47,290 nt of DNA. It comes from Fredinandcohnia onubensis (GTDB lineage: Bacteria > Bacillota > Bacilli > Bacillales > Bacillaceae_L). Below are positions 32,838 through 42,833 of this stretch, piece by piece (the first letter of the stretch is position 1; every line of letters starts with the position of its first letter). The notes under the pieces are model-generated. The model saw nothing but the letters and a program-made list of their open reading frames with translations. It was not told where the DNA came from and did not search any database. The stretch spans positions 1 through 47,290 of the forward strand of contig NZ_JAPSKV010000019.1 in the NCBI RefSeq assembly GCF_031181385.1, written 5' to 3'. A program made the position numbers and the translations under genes.

Positions 32838-33917
32838 ATGAAACTTTTAGAAAATTTTTCGATAAATGGATTTCAAAAGGATTTAATTGAATGGTTTGAA
32901 AAGGAACAAAGAGACCTCCCATGGAGGCAGGATCAAGATCCATATAAAGTATGGGTTTCGGAAATTATGCTTCAACAAACACGAGTCGATACAGTCATTC
33001 CGTATTTTGAGAATTTCGTTTCTAAGTTTCCGACAATCGAAGACCTTGCTGAAGCAAAAGAAGAGAAAGTTCTTAAAGCATGGGAAGGCTTAGGGTATTA
33101 TTCACGGGTTCGAAACCTCCATGCAGCTGTAAAGGAAGTGGCGCAAGAATATGATGGCAAGGTTCCAAATACGGTTGAGGAAATTTCGAGCCTAAAAGGT
33201 GTAGGCCCATATACAACAGGGGCAATCCTTAGTATTGCTTATGGAATACCAGAGCCTGCTGTGGATGGAAATGTGATGCGAGTTCTTTCGAGGATTTTAT
33301 CAGTATGGGATGACATCGCTAAGCCCAAAACGCGCCAACTGTTTGAGGACATTGTCAGAGAAATTATTTCAAAAGACAATCCATCTGCTTTTAATCAAGC
33401 TTTAATGGAATTAGGTGCACTCATTTGCGTTCCAGGAAAACCAGCTTGCTTATTATGTCCTGTACGTGAACACTGTAGAGCTTTTGCAGAGGGTGTTCAA
33501 AAAGAACTACCAGTAAAGAGTAAGAAAAAGGCACCAACGGCTGTTTCTATGGCGGCAGTGGTTTTAATAAACGAGGATGGTAAATTTTTAATCCATAAAC
33601 GACCTGAAAAAGGACTTTTAGCTAATTTATGGGAATTTCCAAATAATGAAACCATTCTAGACGTCCAGTCACCTAAAGAACAACTCGGAGCTTTCTTGAC
33701 AAATGAGTATCAAGTAAAGGCAAAAATTGGACAAGCATTTACAACGATTCAGCATGTGTTTTCTCATTTGATTTGGAACATAACCGTTTTTGAAGGGAAA
33801 ATAGAGGGCACTATAAATGAAACCGACAATTTGAAGCTGGTTAGCTTAATGGAAATGGAAGAGTACACCTTCCCGGTTTCCCATCAAAAAATATTAAAAA
33901 GCTATCTCACTAAATAA
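32838..33917 (+). CDS. mutY: A/G-specific adenine glycosylase
   Basis: 359-residue DNA repair enzyme that removes adenine mispaired with 8-oxoguanine. The helix-hairpin-helix [18 protein letters not shown] and [11 protein letters not shown] (catalytic aspartate) are present, with the general acid E42 in [10 protein letters not shown]. The 4Fe-4S cluster has C-X6-C-X2-C-X5-C in [17 protein letters not shown]. The C-terminal NUDIX-like domain (about 230-355) recognises 8-oxoG. ATG 32838 follows GGGAGAGGG. Neighbours yfhP and yfhS match B. subtilis. Confidence 0.96.
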   Translation: MKLLENFSINGFQKDLIEWFEKEQRDLPWRQDQDPYKVWVSEIMLQQTRVDTVIPYFENFVSKFPTIEDLAEAKEEKVLKAWEGLGYYSRVRNLHAAVKEVAQEYDGKVPNTVEEISSLKGVGPYTTGAILSIAYGIPEPAVDGNVMRVLSRILSVWDDIAKPKTRQLFEDIVREIISKDNPSAFNQALMELGALICVPGKPACLLCPVREHCRAFAEGVQKELPVKSKKKAPTAVSMAAVVLINEDGKFLIHKRPEKGLLANLWEFPNNETILDVQSPKEQLGAFLTNEYQVKAKIGQAFTTIQHVFSHLIWNITVFEGKIEGTINETDNLKLVSLMEMEEYTFPVSHQKILKSYLTK

Positions 33918-33918
33918 A

Positions 33919-33947
33919 TGGGTCAAAGGGACAGGTCCCTTGACCCA
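33919..33947. terminator. Palindrome between convergent mutY and yfhS
   Basis: TGGGTCAAAGGGAC (33919-33932) pairs with GTCCCTTGACCCA (33935-33947). It is probably a two-way terminator; the T tail is modest. The motif is frequent between Bacillus genes. Confidence 0.6.
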
Positions 33948-33966
33948 CTTTATCTCTACCTAAAAA

Positions 33967-34188
33967 TCAATCATACGACAATTTAATATCACTTGTATAT
34001 TCATTGTTACGATGGAAACCGCCCCTAGCTTCAATTTCCTGGACGATTTCACGGTGAAGGGATTGGCCCTCAGCGTTTAAATAAGGGACAATTTGTTGAA
34101 AGGAATGGTGGAAAAAAGCAAGCTCGCTTTCCTTCCATTCATTTTTTGGGATCATTGATAAATGAGTCATGTCTCGACCAGCATACAT
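33967..34188 (-). CDS. YfhS-like small protein
   Basis: 73-residue hydrophilic protein starting MYAGRDMTHLSM and containing FHHSFQQIVPYLNAEGQSLHREIVQEIEARGG. Its position between mutY and sspE matches yfhS of B. subtilis. ATG 34188 is preferred because GGAGGG lies nine bases upstream; a TTG two codons earlier is too near. Function unknown. In B. subtilis fabL follows; it is absent here. Confidence 0.7.
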   Translation of the reverse strand: MYAGRDMTHLSMIPKNEWKESELAFFHHSFQQIVPYLNAEGQSLHREIVQEIEARGGFHRNNEYTSDIKLSYD

Positions 34189-34291
34189 CTTCAATTACCC
34201 TCCTTTTTGAACATGATATTAGTTTCACTATGTTCAATTAATAAGATTATCCAAAGCATGTAAAATTATCCTATTTATTTATTAAAATTTT

Positions 34292-34322
34292 TATGGATAT
34301 TAAATTCCCTACTAGGACAAAT
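34292..34322 (+). promoter_or_regulatory. Predicted sigma-G promoter of sspE
   Basis: TGGATA (34292-34297), 18-base spacer, CAAATTA (34316-34322). It fits the forespore pattern TGnATA-N18-CATnnTA with one mismatch and lies just before the gamma-SASP gene. Confidence 0.5.
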
Positions 34323-34345
34323 TAATTGTCGTGGAGGTGATTACA

Positions 34346-34522
34346 ATGGCTAAACAACCAAACAAAACTTCAGCTGGAACTAACGTACAACAAGTTAGAC
34401 AACAAAACGCTCAATCTCAAGGTGCTGGTGGTCAATTCGGTACTGAGTTTGCTAGCGAAACAAACGCTCAAGAAGTAAGACGTCAAAACCAACAGTCTCA
34501 GTCTAACAAAGGCCAAGGCTAA
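34346..34522 (+). CDS. sspE: Gamma-type small acid-soluble spore protein
   Basis: 58-residue gamma-SASP, a forespore storage protein that supplies amino acids during germination. It is very rich in glutamine and asparagine, with two imperfect repeats (GTNVQQVRQQNAQSQ and ETNAQEVRRQNQQSQ) around the GPR protease site GQFGTEFASE. This repeated arrangement is diagnostic. ATG 34346 follows GTGGAGGTGA. It has its own forespore-type promoter and a strong terminator. Confidence 0.95.
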   Translation: MAKQPNKTSAGTNVQQVRQQNAQSQGAGGQFGTEFASETNAQEVRRQNQQSQSNKGQG

Positions 34523-34549
34523 TATAATCAACTTACTTACTGCTTTACC

Positions 34550-34588
34550 CAAAACACTTCCTGTATTCGTCGGGAAGTGTTTTCCTTT
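34550..34588 (+). terminator. Terminator of sspE
   Basis: AAAACACTTCC (34550-34560) pairs with GGGAAGTGTTTT (34571-34582), followed by T-rich sequence. Confidence 0.85.
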
Positions 34589-34628
34589 TTTCTAATTTGA
34601 GTTTGATGAAGTAGCTGTCATGAGTAGG

Positions 34629-34837
34629 ATGAAGTCCCGAACGGAGCAAAGGTCTCTGTGTAAAGTCCTTCATAAGGGTGATGAAGTCCCGGACGGAGCG
34701 AAGGTCTCTGTGTAAAGTCCTTCATAAGGGTGATGAAGTCCCGGACGGAGCGAAGGTCCCCGCGTAAAGTCCTTCATGAGCAGGATGAAGTCCCGAACGG
34801 AGCGACTGCCCTCGCGTAAAGTCCTTCATAAAACTGG
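34629..34837. repeat. Four-copy 52-base tandem repeat
   Basis: Units begin at 34629, 34681, 34733 and 34785 with ATGAAGTCCCG and end with GTCCTTCAT plus a short linker. The ends ATGAAG and CTTCAT pair, so each unit can fold back. Units 1 and 2 are nearly identical; 3 and 4 differ in the middle. The repeats show no spacer and no cas genes nearby, so they are not CRISPR. The surrounding 34589-35002 stretch has no gene. Confidence 0.9.
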
Positions 34838-35002
34838 ATGATATACTAAATCAATCAATGAACCGCTAGCAAACGTCCTTCTTTGTCAGTTTGACAAAAC
34901 CTCCTATATAACTACATACATAGACAAAGGAAATTGAGTCTATTTCCAGAAATAATAGGTTATAACAATAATAATAGTTCATAGACAATTTAGGAGGATC
35001 AC

Positions 35003-35260
35003 ATGATGAGCAATTTTAATGCCCTTGTTAGTGAACAGTTAAAAACAATGGATAAGCTACTTTTCATTCAATCTGAAATTGAAAGATGCCAAGAACTAGA
35101 GAAGCAAATTTTAGAACTTCAAAAAAAAACTGAACTCCAGCCGATCCAAGAAGAGATAAAACGTATGCAAGATGAGCTAACGCAGATCCATGACTTATTT
35201 CAGCAACAAACTGAAGAAGTAATTCGATCCTATCAAGGCAAAATCCATCAAACTGTCTAA
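35003..35260 (+). CDS. ygaB: YgaB family coiled-coil protein
   Basis: 85 residues, almost entirely helical and charged, with heptad-like leucines across residues 15-75 (coiled coil). It matches YgaB in length and in its place between sspE and ygaC. No signal peptide and no enzymatic motif. ATG 35003 follows AGGAGG; a second ATG one codon on is equally possible. Function unknown. Confidence 0.75.
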   Translation: MMSNFNALVSEQLKTMDKLLFIQSEIERCQELEKQILELQKKTELQPIQEEIKRMQDELTQIHDLFQQQTEEVIRSYQGKIHQTV

Positions 35261-35271
35261 ATATGTTGCGT

Positions 35272-35310
35272 AAAAGAGTCATCGGAAAATAACGGTGGCT
35301 CTTTTGTTTT
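35272..35310 (+). terminator. Terminator of ygaB
   Basis: AAAAGAGTCATCG (35272-35284) pairs with CGGTGGCTCTTTT (35293-35305) with mismatches, followed by T's. Confidence 0.7.
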
Positions 35311-35484
35311 AAAAAATCGGACTAACCGTTATAATAGTAAAAAAAGGTTTTTCTTTGTTTTTATACATTCGATATGGGAGTTCGGCCTTAAACCTATCGA
35401 ATACAACACAAAATCTATATCATATTTTAGAAGATTTAGAAATGTATAAGACAAAGCTGCCCAAAGTGAAAGTAGGGAGAGAGA

Positions 35485-36015
35485 ATGGGTATTCCCATGG
35501 AAGGAGACAAAATACAAATCCATAGTTATAAACATAATGGCCATATTCACCGTGTTTGGGAAGAAACAAGAGTGCTTAAAGGTACACAAAGCATAGTTAT
35601 TGGTGGGAATGACCGCACAACTGTGACAGAGTCCGACGGCCGGACTTGGATTACACGTGAACCGGCTATATGTTATTTTCATGCGCGCCATTGGTTTAAT
35701 ATTATCGGAATGATACGTGAGGATGGGGTTTATTATTATTGTAATATCAGTTCACCGTTTATTTCCGATGATGAAGCATTGAAATATATCGATTATGACT
35801 TGGATATAAAGGTATTTCCAGACATGACATTTATCTTATTAGACGAGGATGAGTATGAAAAGCATCGTCGAGAAATGAATTATCCTGATGTCATCGATAA
35901 GATATTAAAGAATAATGTAGACAAGCTTATCCAATGGATTCGTGGACGTAAAGGTCCATTTGCACCGGATTTTATCGATATCTGGTATGAGCGTTATTTA
36001 ACCTACCGAAGTTAA
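35485..36015 (+). CDS. ygaC: DUF402 nucleoside tri/diphosphatase family protein (YgaC, Ntdp-like)
   Basis: 176 residues of the DUF402 fold. Motifs include [37 protein letters not shown] and the acidic cluster [13 protein letters not shown], whose aspartates bind divalent metal in Staphylococcus Ntdp, a nucleoside tri- and diphosphate phosphatase. ATG 35485 follows AGGGAGAG. Operon neighbours ygaB and ygaD are the same as in B. subtilis. Enzymatic activity is inferred from the family. Confidence 0.87.
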   Translation: MGIPMEGDKIQIHSYKHNGHIHRVWEETRVLKGTQSIVIGGNDRTTVTESDGRTWITREPAICYFHARHWFNIIGMIREDGVYYYCNISSPFISDDEALKYIDYDLDIKVFPDMTFILLDEDEYEKHRREMNYPDVIDKILKNNVDKLIQWIRGRKGPFAPDFIDIWYERYLTYRS

Positions 36016-36027
36016 GATTTTCACCAG

Positions 36028-36056
36028 AACCTGTTGAAACTAACAACAGGTTTTCA
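36028..36056 (+). terminator. Hairpin after ygaC
   Basis: AACCTGTTG (36028-36036) pairs with CAACAGGTT (36044-36052), followed by TTTTC. A second small palindrome, ACCCGA/TCGGGT, lies right behind it. Confidence 0.7.
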
Positions 36057-36118
36057 AATTTTAACCCGATTTTTTTCGGGTTAGAGATTGTACAACAACT
36101 AGAAGGAAGGTCAGGGGA

Positions 36119-37870
36119 TTGGGGAGTACTAGACGTTATATGAAATTTGTGAAACCGTACCGTTTTCAAATCTTTATCACAATTATCATTGGGATCATAA
36201 AATTTTCGATTCCAATGCTCACCCCACTATTACTGAAATATGTATTGGATGATGTGATCGCTGCAGATCTTACCCAAGATGATAAACTATCGAAACTTTT
36301 CCTAGCAATGGGAATCATGTTATTTATTTTTCTTGTACTACGGCCACCTGTTGAATATTATCGACAATATTATGCACAATGGGTCGGTAGTAAAATCCTC
36401 TATGATATCCGTGACCAGCTTTTTGACCATATACAAAAGCTAAGTCTAAGGTATTATGCCAATACACGAGCGGGTGAAGTAATATCCAGGGTTATCCATG
36501 ATGTGGAGCAAACGAAAACATTTGTCATTACAGGATTAATGAACTTATGGCTTGATCTGTTTACCATTTTTATTGCAATTGGAATTATGCTGACGCTCGA
36601 TATTCCATTAACGATCGTTTCTATTATTTTATTTCCATTCTATGGAATTTCGATTAAGTATTTTTATGGCAGGCTGCGCCATCTTACAAGATCAAGATCA
36701 CAGGCGTTGGCAGAGGTGCAAGGGTATCTCCATGAACGTGTACAGGGGATACCTGTTATCCGAAGTTTTGCAATAGAAGATCATGAACAAAAGCTTTTTG
36801 ATAAACAGAACAGCAATTTCCTGCAAAAGGCATTAGACCATACAAGCTGGAATGCAAAAACCTTTGCAGTCGTTAATACGATTACAGATATCGCTCCACT
36901 ACTTGTAATTGGGTATGCAGGCTATCAAGTGATTCAAGGTGATTTAACCGTCGGAACGTTGGTTGCGTTTGTCGCTTATATTGATCGACTCTACAATCCG
37001 TTAAGACGACTTGTAAACTCCTCAACAACATTAACACAAGCCCTTGCTTCGATGGATCGTGTATTTGAATTTATTGATGAAAAATATGATATCGTCGACG
37101 GGCCGAATGCGGTTGAATGTAAAAATGTATCCGGAAATATGAGCTTCGAAAATGTCACCTTTTCATATGGCGATGATGACGACGATCAAGTCGTATTAAA
37201 GGATATCAATCTAAACATTAAAAGTGGAGAAACAGTTGCTCTGGTTGGTATGAGTGGTGGAGGAAAGTCGACACTTGTCAGCTTAATACCAAGATTCTAC
37301 GATGTAACTGGAGGGAGAATCTTATTAGATGGGACGGATATTCGTTCTTATAAAGTAAGAAGTCTTCGTGATAAAATTGGTATGGTCCATCAGGACACCT
37401 TTTTATTTAGTGAATCAGTTAAGCATAATATTCTTCTTGGTAAGCCAGGGGCAACTGACGAAGAAATTATTGAAGCAGCTAAAGCTGCAAATGCCCATGA
37501 ATTTATCGAAAATCTCCCTCAAGGCTATGATACAAAAGTAGGAGAACGAGGCGTAAAGCTATCAGGTGGACAAAAACAACGAATTGCAATTGCGCGCGTA
37601 TTTTTAAAAAATCCGCCATTATTAATCTGGGATGAAGCAACTTCAGCATTGGATCTTGAAAGTGAACACCTCATTCAGGAATCACTGGAGGAATTAGCAA
37701 AAAATCGTACGACCTTTATCGTTGCTCATCGATTATCAACGATTACACATGCCGATAAAATTGTCTTAATAGAGCATGGGGAAATCGTAGAAGTCGGAAC
37801 GCATGCCGAATTAATGAGCCAAAAAGGACATTATTTCAACCTATTTCAGGTACAACAACTTGATGATTAA
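36119..37870 (+). CDS. ygaD: ABC transporter, ATP-binding and permease protein (YgaD)
   Basis: 583-residue half-size exporter with fused domains. Six membrane helices (about 15-310) precede a nucleotide-binding domain with Walker [11 protein letters not shown]-loop, signature LSGGQKQR, Walker [13 protein letters not shown] and the H-loop histidine in VAHRLST. It acts as a homodimer or heterodimer; substrate unknown, as for many multidrug-type half transporters. TTG 36119 is the start, with AAGGAAGG eight bases before. Synteny with B. subtilis ygaD is clear. Confidence 0.92.
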   Translation: MGSTRRYMKFVKPYRFQIFITIIIGIIKFSIPMLTPLLLKYVLDDVIAADLTQDDKLSKLFLAMGIMLFIFLVLRPPVEYYRQYYAQWVGSKILYDIRDQLFDHIQKLSLRYYANTRAGEVISRVIHDVEQTKTFVITGLMNLWLDLFTIFIAIGIMLTLDIPLTIVSIILFPFYGISIKYFYGRLRHLTRSRSQALAEVQGYLHERVQGIPVIRSFAIEDHEQKLFDKQNSNFLQKALDHTSWNAKTFAVVNTITDIAPLLVIGYAGYQVIQGDLTVGTLVAFVAYIDRLYNPLRRLVNSSTTLTQALASMDRVFEFIDEKYDIVDGPNAVECKNVSGNMSFENVTFSYGDDDDDQVVLKDINLNIKSGETVALVGMSGGGKSTLVSLIPRFYDVTGGRILLDGTDIRSYKVRSLRDKIGMVHQDTFLFSESVKHNILLGKPGATDEEIIEAAKAANAHEFIENLPQGYDTKVGERGVKLSGGQKQRIAIARVFLKNPPLLIWDEATSALDLESEHLIQESLEELAKNRTTFIVAHRLSTITHADKIVLIEHGEIVEVGTHAELMSQKGHYFNLFQVQQLDD

Positions 37871-37882
37871 GGAAAGCAAATG

Positions 37883-37912
37883 GACACGGATAAACTTCCG
37901 TGTCTTTTTTTT
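37883..37912 (+). terminator. Terminator of ygaD
   Basis: GACACGGA (37883-37890) pairs with TCCGTGTC (37897-37904), followed by eight T's. A further CTTCG/CGAAG hairpin with a T-run sits near 38005-38023. Confidence 0.88.
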
Positions 37913-38084
37913 ATCTTCAGATTCGACGAATTCCTGCGTACAATGAAATCTTTTTGTTATTTCCAGGGAAATCGTGTCGAATCATAGCAGAAAATTCCTT
38001 CGTTTCTCGAAGCCTTTTTTTTACAATGTTGTAATAATTCGTCCACCTTTTTAATAAAACTTCTTGTAAAGGCAGGTGTGATAG

Positions 38085-39101
38085 ATGGGGGAAAAAATAA
38101 TTGAGGTAAATGGTTTACGCACCTCATTTTTTACTGATGAAGGGGAAATACCAGCGGTTGACCACATTGACTTTCATATAAAAGAAGGTGAAATACTCGG
38201 GGTAGTTGGTGAATCTGGCTGCGGAAAAAGTGTCACATCCTTATCGATAATGGGACTAGTTCCAAATCCTCCCGGTAAAGTTGTCGGTGGTGAAATTATT
38301 TTTAACGGTGAAAATATCATCCATTACTCTGAGAAAAAGATGCGTCAAATTAGGGGAAATGAAATCGCGATGATTTTTCAGGAGCCCATGACATCTCTAA
38401 ATCCTCTATTTACAATCGGTAATCAAATGATAGAGGGGATAAAGATACATATGAAATGGGATAAGAAGAAATCCCGTTCAAAGGCAATTGAAATTTTGAA
38501 ACGTGTCGGCCTGCCACGTGCAGAGGAATTAATGGAGGAATATCCACACCAATTATCTGGAGGTATGCGACAAAGAGTGATGATTGCAATGGCGATGGCC
38601 TGCAACCCAAAACTATTAATCGCAGATGAGCCAACAACTGCCTTAGACGTTACGATTCAATCACAGATCTTGAAGTTGATGAAAGAATTGAACGTCGAGA
38701 TGAATACTGCAATTATGCTCATCACCCATGATTTAGGCGTTGTTGCGCAAATATGTGAACGAGTGATTGTCATGTATGCCGGAAAGATTGTGGAAGAAGG
38801 CGAAGTCTCATCTATTTTTAAAAATCCGAAACATCCATATACGAAAGGATTATTAAAATCAGTTCCCGATATTCGTAATAAGAATGAACGCCTTTATTCA
38901 ATTCCTGGAAATGTGCCAAAGCCCGGTTCAATCAAGCATGGGTGTCGTTTTGCTGAGCGATGTGAATACGCATTTGAACGATGTTCTTCAGAAAATCCAG
39001 GGCTATATAAGGTGGATGACAGGGGTCATCGTATTCGCTGTTTTTTACAAACTCGCGAGGAGGAGAGCAATCATGACACAGCCTTTACTACAAGTCCATA
39101 A
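38085..39101 (+). CDS. Oligopeptide/dipeptide ABC transporter ATP-binding protein (OppD/DppD type)
   Basis: 338 residues. One of two ATPases of a five-part importer. Walker [19 protein letters not shown], signature LSGGMRQR and Walker [13 protein letters not shown] are all present. The C-terminal oligopeptide-transporter domain has the cysteine-rich [14 protein letters not shown] segment, which can carry an iron-sulfur cluster. It overlaps the next ATPase gene by 29 bases. The operon is inserted between ygaD and ygaE. Peptide, dipeptide or nickel are possible substrates; none is decidable. Confidence 0.93.
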   Translation: MGEKIIEVNGLRTSFFTDEGEIPAVDHIDFHIKEGEILGVVGESGCGKSVTSLSIMGLVPNPPGKVVGGEIIFNGENIIHYSEKKMRQIRGNEIAMIFQEPMTSLNPLFTIGNQMIEGIKIHMKWDKKKSRSKAIEILKRVGLPRAEELMEEYPHQLSGGMRQRVMIAMAMACNPKLLIADEPTTALDVTIQSQILKLMKELNVEMNTAIMLITHDLGVVAQICERVIVMYAGKIVEEGEVSSIFKNPKHPYTKGLLKSVPDIRNKNERLYSIPGNVPKPGSIKHGCRFAERCEYAFERCSSENPGLYKVDDRGHRIRCFLQTREEESNHDTAFTTSP

Positions 39102-40041
39102 TTTAAAAAAGTATTTCCCGATTAAGGGCGGTGTGTTTGGAAAAAAGATTGGAGATGTAAAGGCTGTTGATGGACTATCCTTTTTTGTGAATAAGGGCGA
39201 AACACTAGGGATAGTTGGAGAAAGTGGGTGTGGAAAATCTACAACAGGAAGACTTATCTTACGGCTTTTAGACCCAACGGAAGGTCAGGTCCTATTTAAT
39301 GATCAGGACGTTACAACTCTATCATTATCAGAGATGAGGAAGCTCAGACGTGATACGCAAATTATTTTTCAGGATCCATATGCTTCCCTTAATCCAAGGC
39401 ATACTGTCGAAAAAATACTAGAGGAACCTCTGATTGTTCATGGGATTGGTGATAGAAAGGAACGTAAACGTAGAGTCCAAGAAATGCTAGAGGTCGTAGG
39501 ATTAAGTAGTTATCATGCAAAACGATATCCACACCAGTTTAGTGGAGGACAGCGACAGCGTATTGGTATTGCAAAGGCGTTAATGACTAATCCTTCCCTC
39601 ATTATTGCAGACGAGCCAGTTTCCGCTCTCGATGTGTCGATACAATCACAGGTATTAAACCTAATGGAGGATTTGCAAAAGAAATATGACCTAACCTACA
39701 TATTTATTGCACATGATTTAGGGGTAGTGCGGCATATAAGTGATAGAGTGGGCGTGATGTATTTAGGAAGAATCATAGAATTGACTGATAGTGAGAAGCT
39801 TTACAGCAAACCTCTACATCCATATACAAAAAGCTTGCTAGAAGCTGTGCCAATTCCAGACCCGGATTATAAAAATGAGTCGGTTGGGATTACCGGGGAG
39901 ATTCCAAGCCCATCAAACCCACCTGCGGGTTGTACATTTCACACAAGATGCTACAGTTGTATGGATATTTGCAAGACGACACGCCCAGAGTTTAAGGAAG
40001 TGGAAAAAGGTCATTTTGTTGCTTGTCATCTATACGAATGA
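39073..40041 (+). CDS. Oligopeptide/dipeptide ABC transporter ATP-binding protein (OppF/DppF type)
   Basis: 322-residue partner ATPase. Walker [20 protein letters not shown], signature FSGGQRQR and Walker B LIIADEPVSALD, then the C-terminal CTFHTRCYSCMDIC. The start is ATG 39073 because AGGAG precedes it; the frame runs further upstream inside the first ATPase gene. The 29-base overlap suggests coupled synthesis so that both ATPases assemble in equal amounts. Confidence 0.93.
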   Translation: MTQPLLQVHNLKKYFPIKGGVFGKKIGDVKAVDGLSFFVNKGETLGIVGESGCGKSTTGRLILRLLDPTEGQVLFNDQDVTTLSLSEMRKLRRDTQIIFQDPYASLNPRHTVEKILEEPLIVHGIGDRKERKRRVQEMLEVVGLSSYHAKRYPHQFSGGQRQRIGIAKALMTNPSLIIADEPVSALDVSIQSQVLNLMEDLQKKYDLTYIFIAHDLGVVRHISDRVGVMYLGRIIELTDSEKLYSKPLHPYTKSLLEAVPIPDPDYKNESVGITGEIPSPSNPPAGCTFHTRCYSCMDICKTTRPEFKEVEKGHFVACHLYE

Positions 40042-40083
40042 CTCGCAGCATTCATGATAAAAATGCTACAAGGGGGAATTTAA

Positions 40084-41724
40084 TTGTTTAAGAGGAAAGG
40101 CATACTAATCTCACTTTTATTCCTGCTCCTTATATCGACAGCTTTAGTAGGCTGTAGTGGAGGAAGTGAAGAAGGAAATGAAAATCAAAATCAAAATGAG
40201 GGAAATAAACCAAAAGAAGAGACACCAACAGGAGAAGTGCAAAAAGAGCTTGTGTTTGGTCGTGGTGGGGATTCCGTTTCTCTAGACCCAATTTCAACCA
40301 CGGAGGGGGAAACCTTTAAGGTAACGGTGAATATCTTTGAAACCTTACTAAACTATGGAGAGCAAGACACAACTTTACAACCAGGTCTGGCAACTGAGTG
40401 GACACCTTCTGAAGATGGGCTTGAATATACACTGAAGCTTCGTGAAGGAGTTAAATTCCATGATGGTACGGATTTTAATGCAGATGCCGTGGTTAAGAAC
40501 TTTGAACGTTGGATGAATGGAGATGCTGACCAATTCCCTTATTACACGATGTTTGGAGGTTTTAAAGGGGATGAAGGTCATGTGATAAAGGAAGTGATTG
40601 CTGAAGACGATTTTACGGTTAAATTTATATTAAATCGTCCACAAGCTCCTTTCTTGAAGAACCTTGCGATGTCTCCATTCGGTATTGCTAGCCCTGCTGC
40701 ACTCGAGAAATTCGGTGGGGATTTTATGAAAAATCCAGTAGGTACAGGTCCATTTAAATTTGTTGAATGGAAAGAAAATGACAGAATTACATTAGAAAAG
40801 AATACTGATTATTGGATGGAAGGCTATCCGAAATTAGAGAAAATTATTTTCAGATCAATCCCAGAAAATTCAGCTCGCCTTAATGCATTACTTGCAGGTG
40901 AAATTGATTTGATGGATGGCGTAAATCCTTCAGATTTAACTCAAATTGAAGGAAACCCTGATTTACAAACATTTGAGCGACCTTCCATGAATGTTGGTTA
41001 CTTAGGTTTTACAGTTACTAGACCACCATTTGATAATAAACTTGTTCGTCAGGCATTAAATCATGCGATTGATAAAGAGGGAATTATTGAAGCATTCTAT
41101 GGCGGACTTGCTGAGCCTGCTAAAAATCCACTTCCACCAGCTTTAGAAGGGTATAACGATGATATTGAACCATACCCATATGATCTCGAAAAAGCGAAGG
41201 AATTACTAGCTGAGGCAGGTTATCCGGATGGGTTTGAAATGGAGCTTTGGGCAATGCCTGTTCCACGTCCATATATGCCTGATGGAATGAAGGTTGCAGA
41301 GGTCATCCAATCAAGCTTTGCTGAAATCGGTGTTAAGGCCGAAATTAAATCAGTTGATTGGGGAACGTATTTGGAACAAGCAAGTAAAGGAGAATTTGAT
41401 GCCTACATGTTAGGTTGGACAGGGGACAATGGAGACCCGGATAACTTTATCTATACATTATTAGATAAAGATAGCATCGGCAGCAACAACTATTCGTATT
41501 ACAGTAATGATGAGCTTCATGATATTTTAATTGAAGCCCAAACCATTCCAGATCAAGAGCAACGAAATGAATTGTATAAAAAGGCACAAGAAATTATCCA
41601 TGAAGATGCTCCATGGGCACCATTGGTTCACTCAACACCACTACTAGCAGGAAAGAAAAACCTAAAAGGATTGCTTCCACATCCAACAGGTTCGGATATC
41701 TTAACAAAGGTTGAATTTGAGTAA
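40084..41724 (+). CDS. Peptide ABC transporter substrate-binding lipoprotein (SBP family 5)
   Basis: 546-residue extracellular receptor. A lipoprotein signal ends at the lipobox LVGC (cysteine about 24), followed by a low-complexity NQNQNEGNKPKEE linker. SBP_bac_5 features include LREGVKFHDGTDFNADAVV and NPVGTGPFKFVEWKENDRI. The mature protein should bind short peptides or similar ligands. TTG 40084 is the start, with AAGGGGG nine bases upstream. A hairpin between this gene and the next may favour its higher expression. Confidence 0.93.
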   Translation: MFKRKGILISLLFLLLISTALVGCSGGSEEGNENQNQNEGNKPKEETPTGEVQKELVFGRGGDSVSLDPISTTEGETFKVTVNIFETLLNYGEQDTTLQPGLATEWTPSEDGLEYTLKLREGVKFHDGTDFNADAVVKNFERWMNGDADQFPYYTMFGGFKGDEGHVIKEVIAEDDFTVKFILNRPQAPFLKNLAMSPFGIASPAALEKFGGDFMKNPVGTGPFKFVEWKENDRITLEKNTDYWMEGYPKLEKIIFRSIPENSARLNALLAGEIDLMDGVNPSDLTQIEGNPDLQTFERPSMNVGYLGFTVTRPPFDNKLVRQALNHAIDKEGIIEAFYGGLAEPAKNPLPPALEGYNDDIEPYPYDLEKAKELLAEAGYPDGFEMELWAMPVPRPYMPDGMKVAEVIQSSFAEIGVKAEIKSVDWGTYLEQASKGEFDAYMLGWTGDNGDPDNFIYTLLDKDSIGSNNYSYYSNDELHDILIEAQTIPDQEQRNELYKKAQEIIHEDAPWAPLVHSTPLLAGKKNLKGLLPHPTGSDILTKVEFE

Positions 41725-41747
41725 TAGATGAATGTTTGAGTCATATC

Positions 41748-41772
41748 AAAGGGGAGATTTATTCTCCTCTTT
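41748..41772 (+). other. Hairpin between the binding-protein gene and the permease
   Basis: AAAGGGGAGA (41748-41757) pairs with TCTCCTCTTT (41763-41772). No T-run follows, so it is probably an mRNA stabiliser or partial terminator between oppA- and oppB-like genes. Confidence 0.5.
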
Positions 41773-41806
41773 GACGTCTACTTTTCCTACAAAAGAGGTG
41801 ATAACC

Positions 41807-42811
41807 TTGTTCGCATATACATTACGACGAATTGGAATGGTCATTCCAGTGTTAATTGGTATGACGCTTGTTGTCTTTTCAATAATTCACCTAATTCCAG
41901 GAAATCCGGCGCAAATCATCCTTGGCCAGCGTGCTACCGAGGAGGCCATTGCCGCGCTAACAACAAAACTCGGTCTGGATCAACCTTTGTACATTCAATA
42001 TTTCGAGTATATCAAGGGTCTCTTGACCGGTGATTTAGGTGAATCTATTCGGACGAAGACGGCTATAAGTGATGAGATTTGGCCCTATTTAGCAGCAACA
42101 ATTGAGTTAACCCTTGTTGCGATGATTATTGCAATTGTAATAGGAGTTAACGCTGGTATTATAAGCGCTTGGTTTCAGAATTCTTGGTTTGATTACACGG
42201 CGATGGTCCTTGCTTTAATCGGTGTATCGATGCCAATTTTTTGGTTAGGGTTAATGGAGCAGTGGGCATTTGCACTTCAATTAGATTTATTACCAACCAC
42301 TGGCAGGGAAAATGTACGTGACCCAGTTGAATCAATTACCAGTCTTTATTTAATAGATACTCTGATTAACGGGAGAACTGATCAATTTGTGACGGTCTTA
42401 AAGCATTTAATCTTACCGAGTGTCGCGCTAGCAACCATTCCAATGGCAATAATCGCACGTATTACACGCTCCAGCATGCTTGAGGTGATGCGTTCAGACT
42501 TCGTAAGAACGGCACGTGCAAAGGGAGTCAAGATGTTTTGGGTCGTGTACAAGCACTCCTTGAAAAATGCAGTCATCCCAGTTTTAACGGTGATCGGTTT
42601 ACAAACAGGTTTATTGCTTGGGGGAGCCATTTTAACAGAAACGATTTTTGGTTGGCCTGGAATTGGAAGATATATTTACGAAGCAATCAATTATCGTGAT
42701 TACCCGGTGATTCAATCAGGTATTTTAGTGGTCGCTACCTTCTTTGTTTTTATCAATTTAATCGTAGATCTTTTATATGCGGTTATCGATCCGCGAATTA
42801 AATATCGCTAA
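41807..42811 (+). CDS. Peptide ABC transporter permease (OppB/DppB type)
   Basis: 334-residue inner permease. N-terminal TLRRIGMVIPVLIGMTLVVFSIIHLIPGNPA is typical of this family. About six membrane helices are present, and the EAA-type loop is around RTARAKGVKMFWVVYKHSLKNAVIPVL. TTG 41807 is used because AGAGGTGA lies six bases upstream; an earlier in-frame ATG at 41732 gives an unusual hydrophilic extension. It pairs with the OppC-type subunit. Confidence 0.92.
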   Translation: MFAYTLRRIGMVIPVLIGMTLVVFSIIHLIPGNPAQIILGQRATEEAIAALTTKLGLDQPLYIQYFEYIKGLLTGDLGESIRTKTAISDEIWPYLAATIELTLVAMIIAIVIGVNAGIISAWFQNSWFDYTAMVLALIGVSMPIFWLGLMEQWAFALQLDLLPTTGRENVRDPVESITSLYLIDTLINGRTDQFVTVLKHLILPSVALATIPMAIIARITRSSMLEVMRSDFVRTARAKGVKMFWVVYKHSLKNAVIPVLTVIGLQTGLLLGGAILTETIFGWPGIGRYIYEAINYRDYPVIQSGILVVATFFVFINLIVDLLYAVIDPRIKYR

Positions 42812-42833
42812 AAAATAGGGAAGGGGTGATTAG

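Noticed and set aside
34629-34837. CRISPR array
   Set aside because: Units are contiguous with no unique spacers, and no cas gene is near. The arrays at 25980 and 44991 fail for the same reasons.
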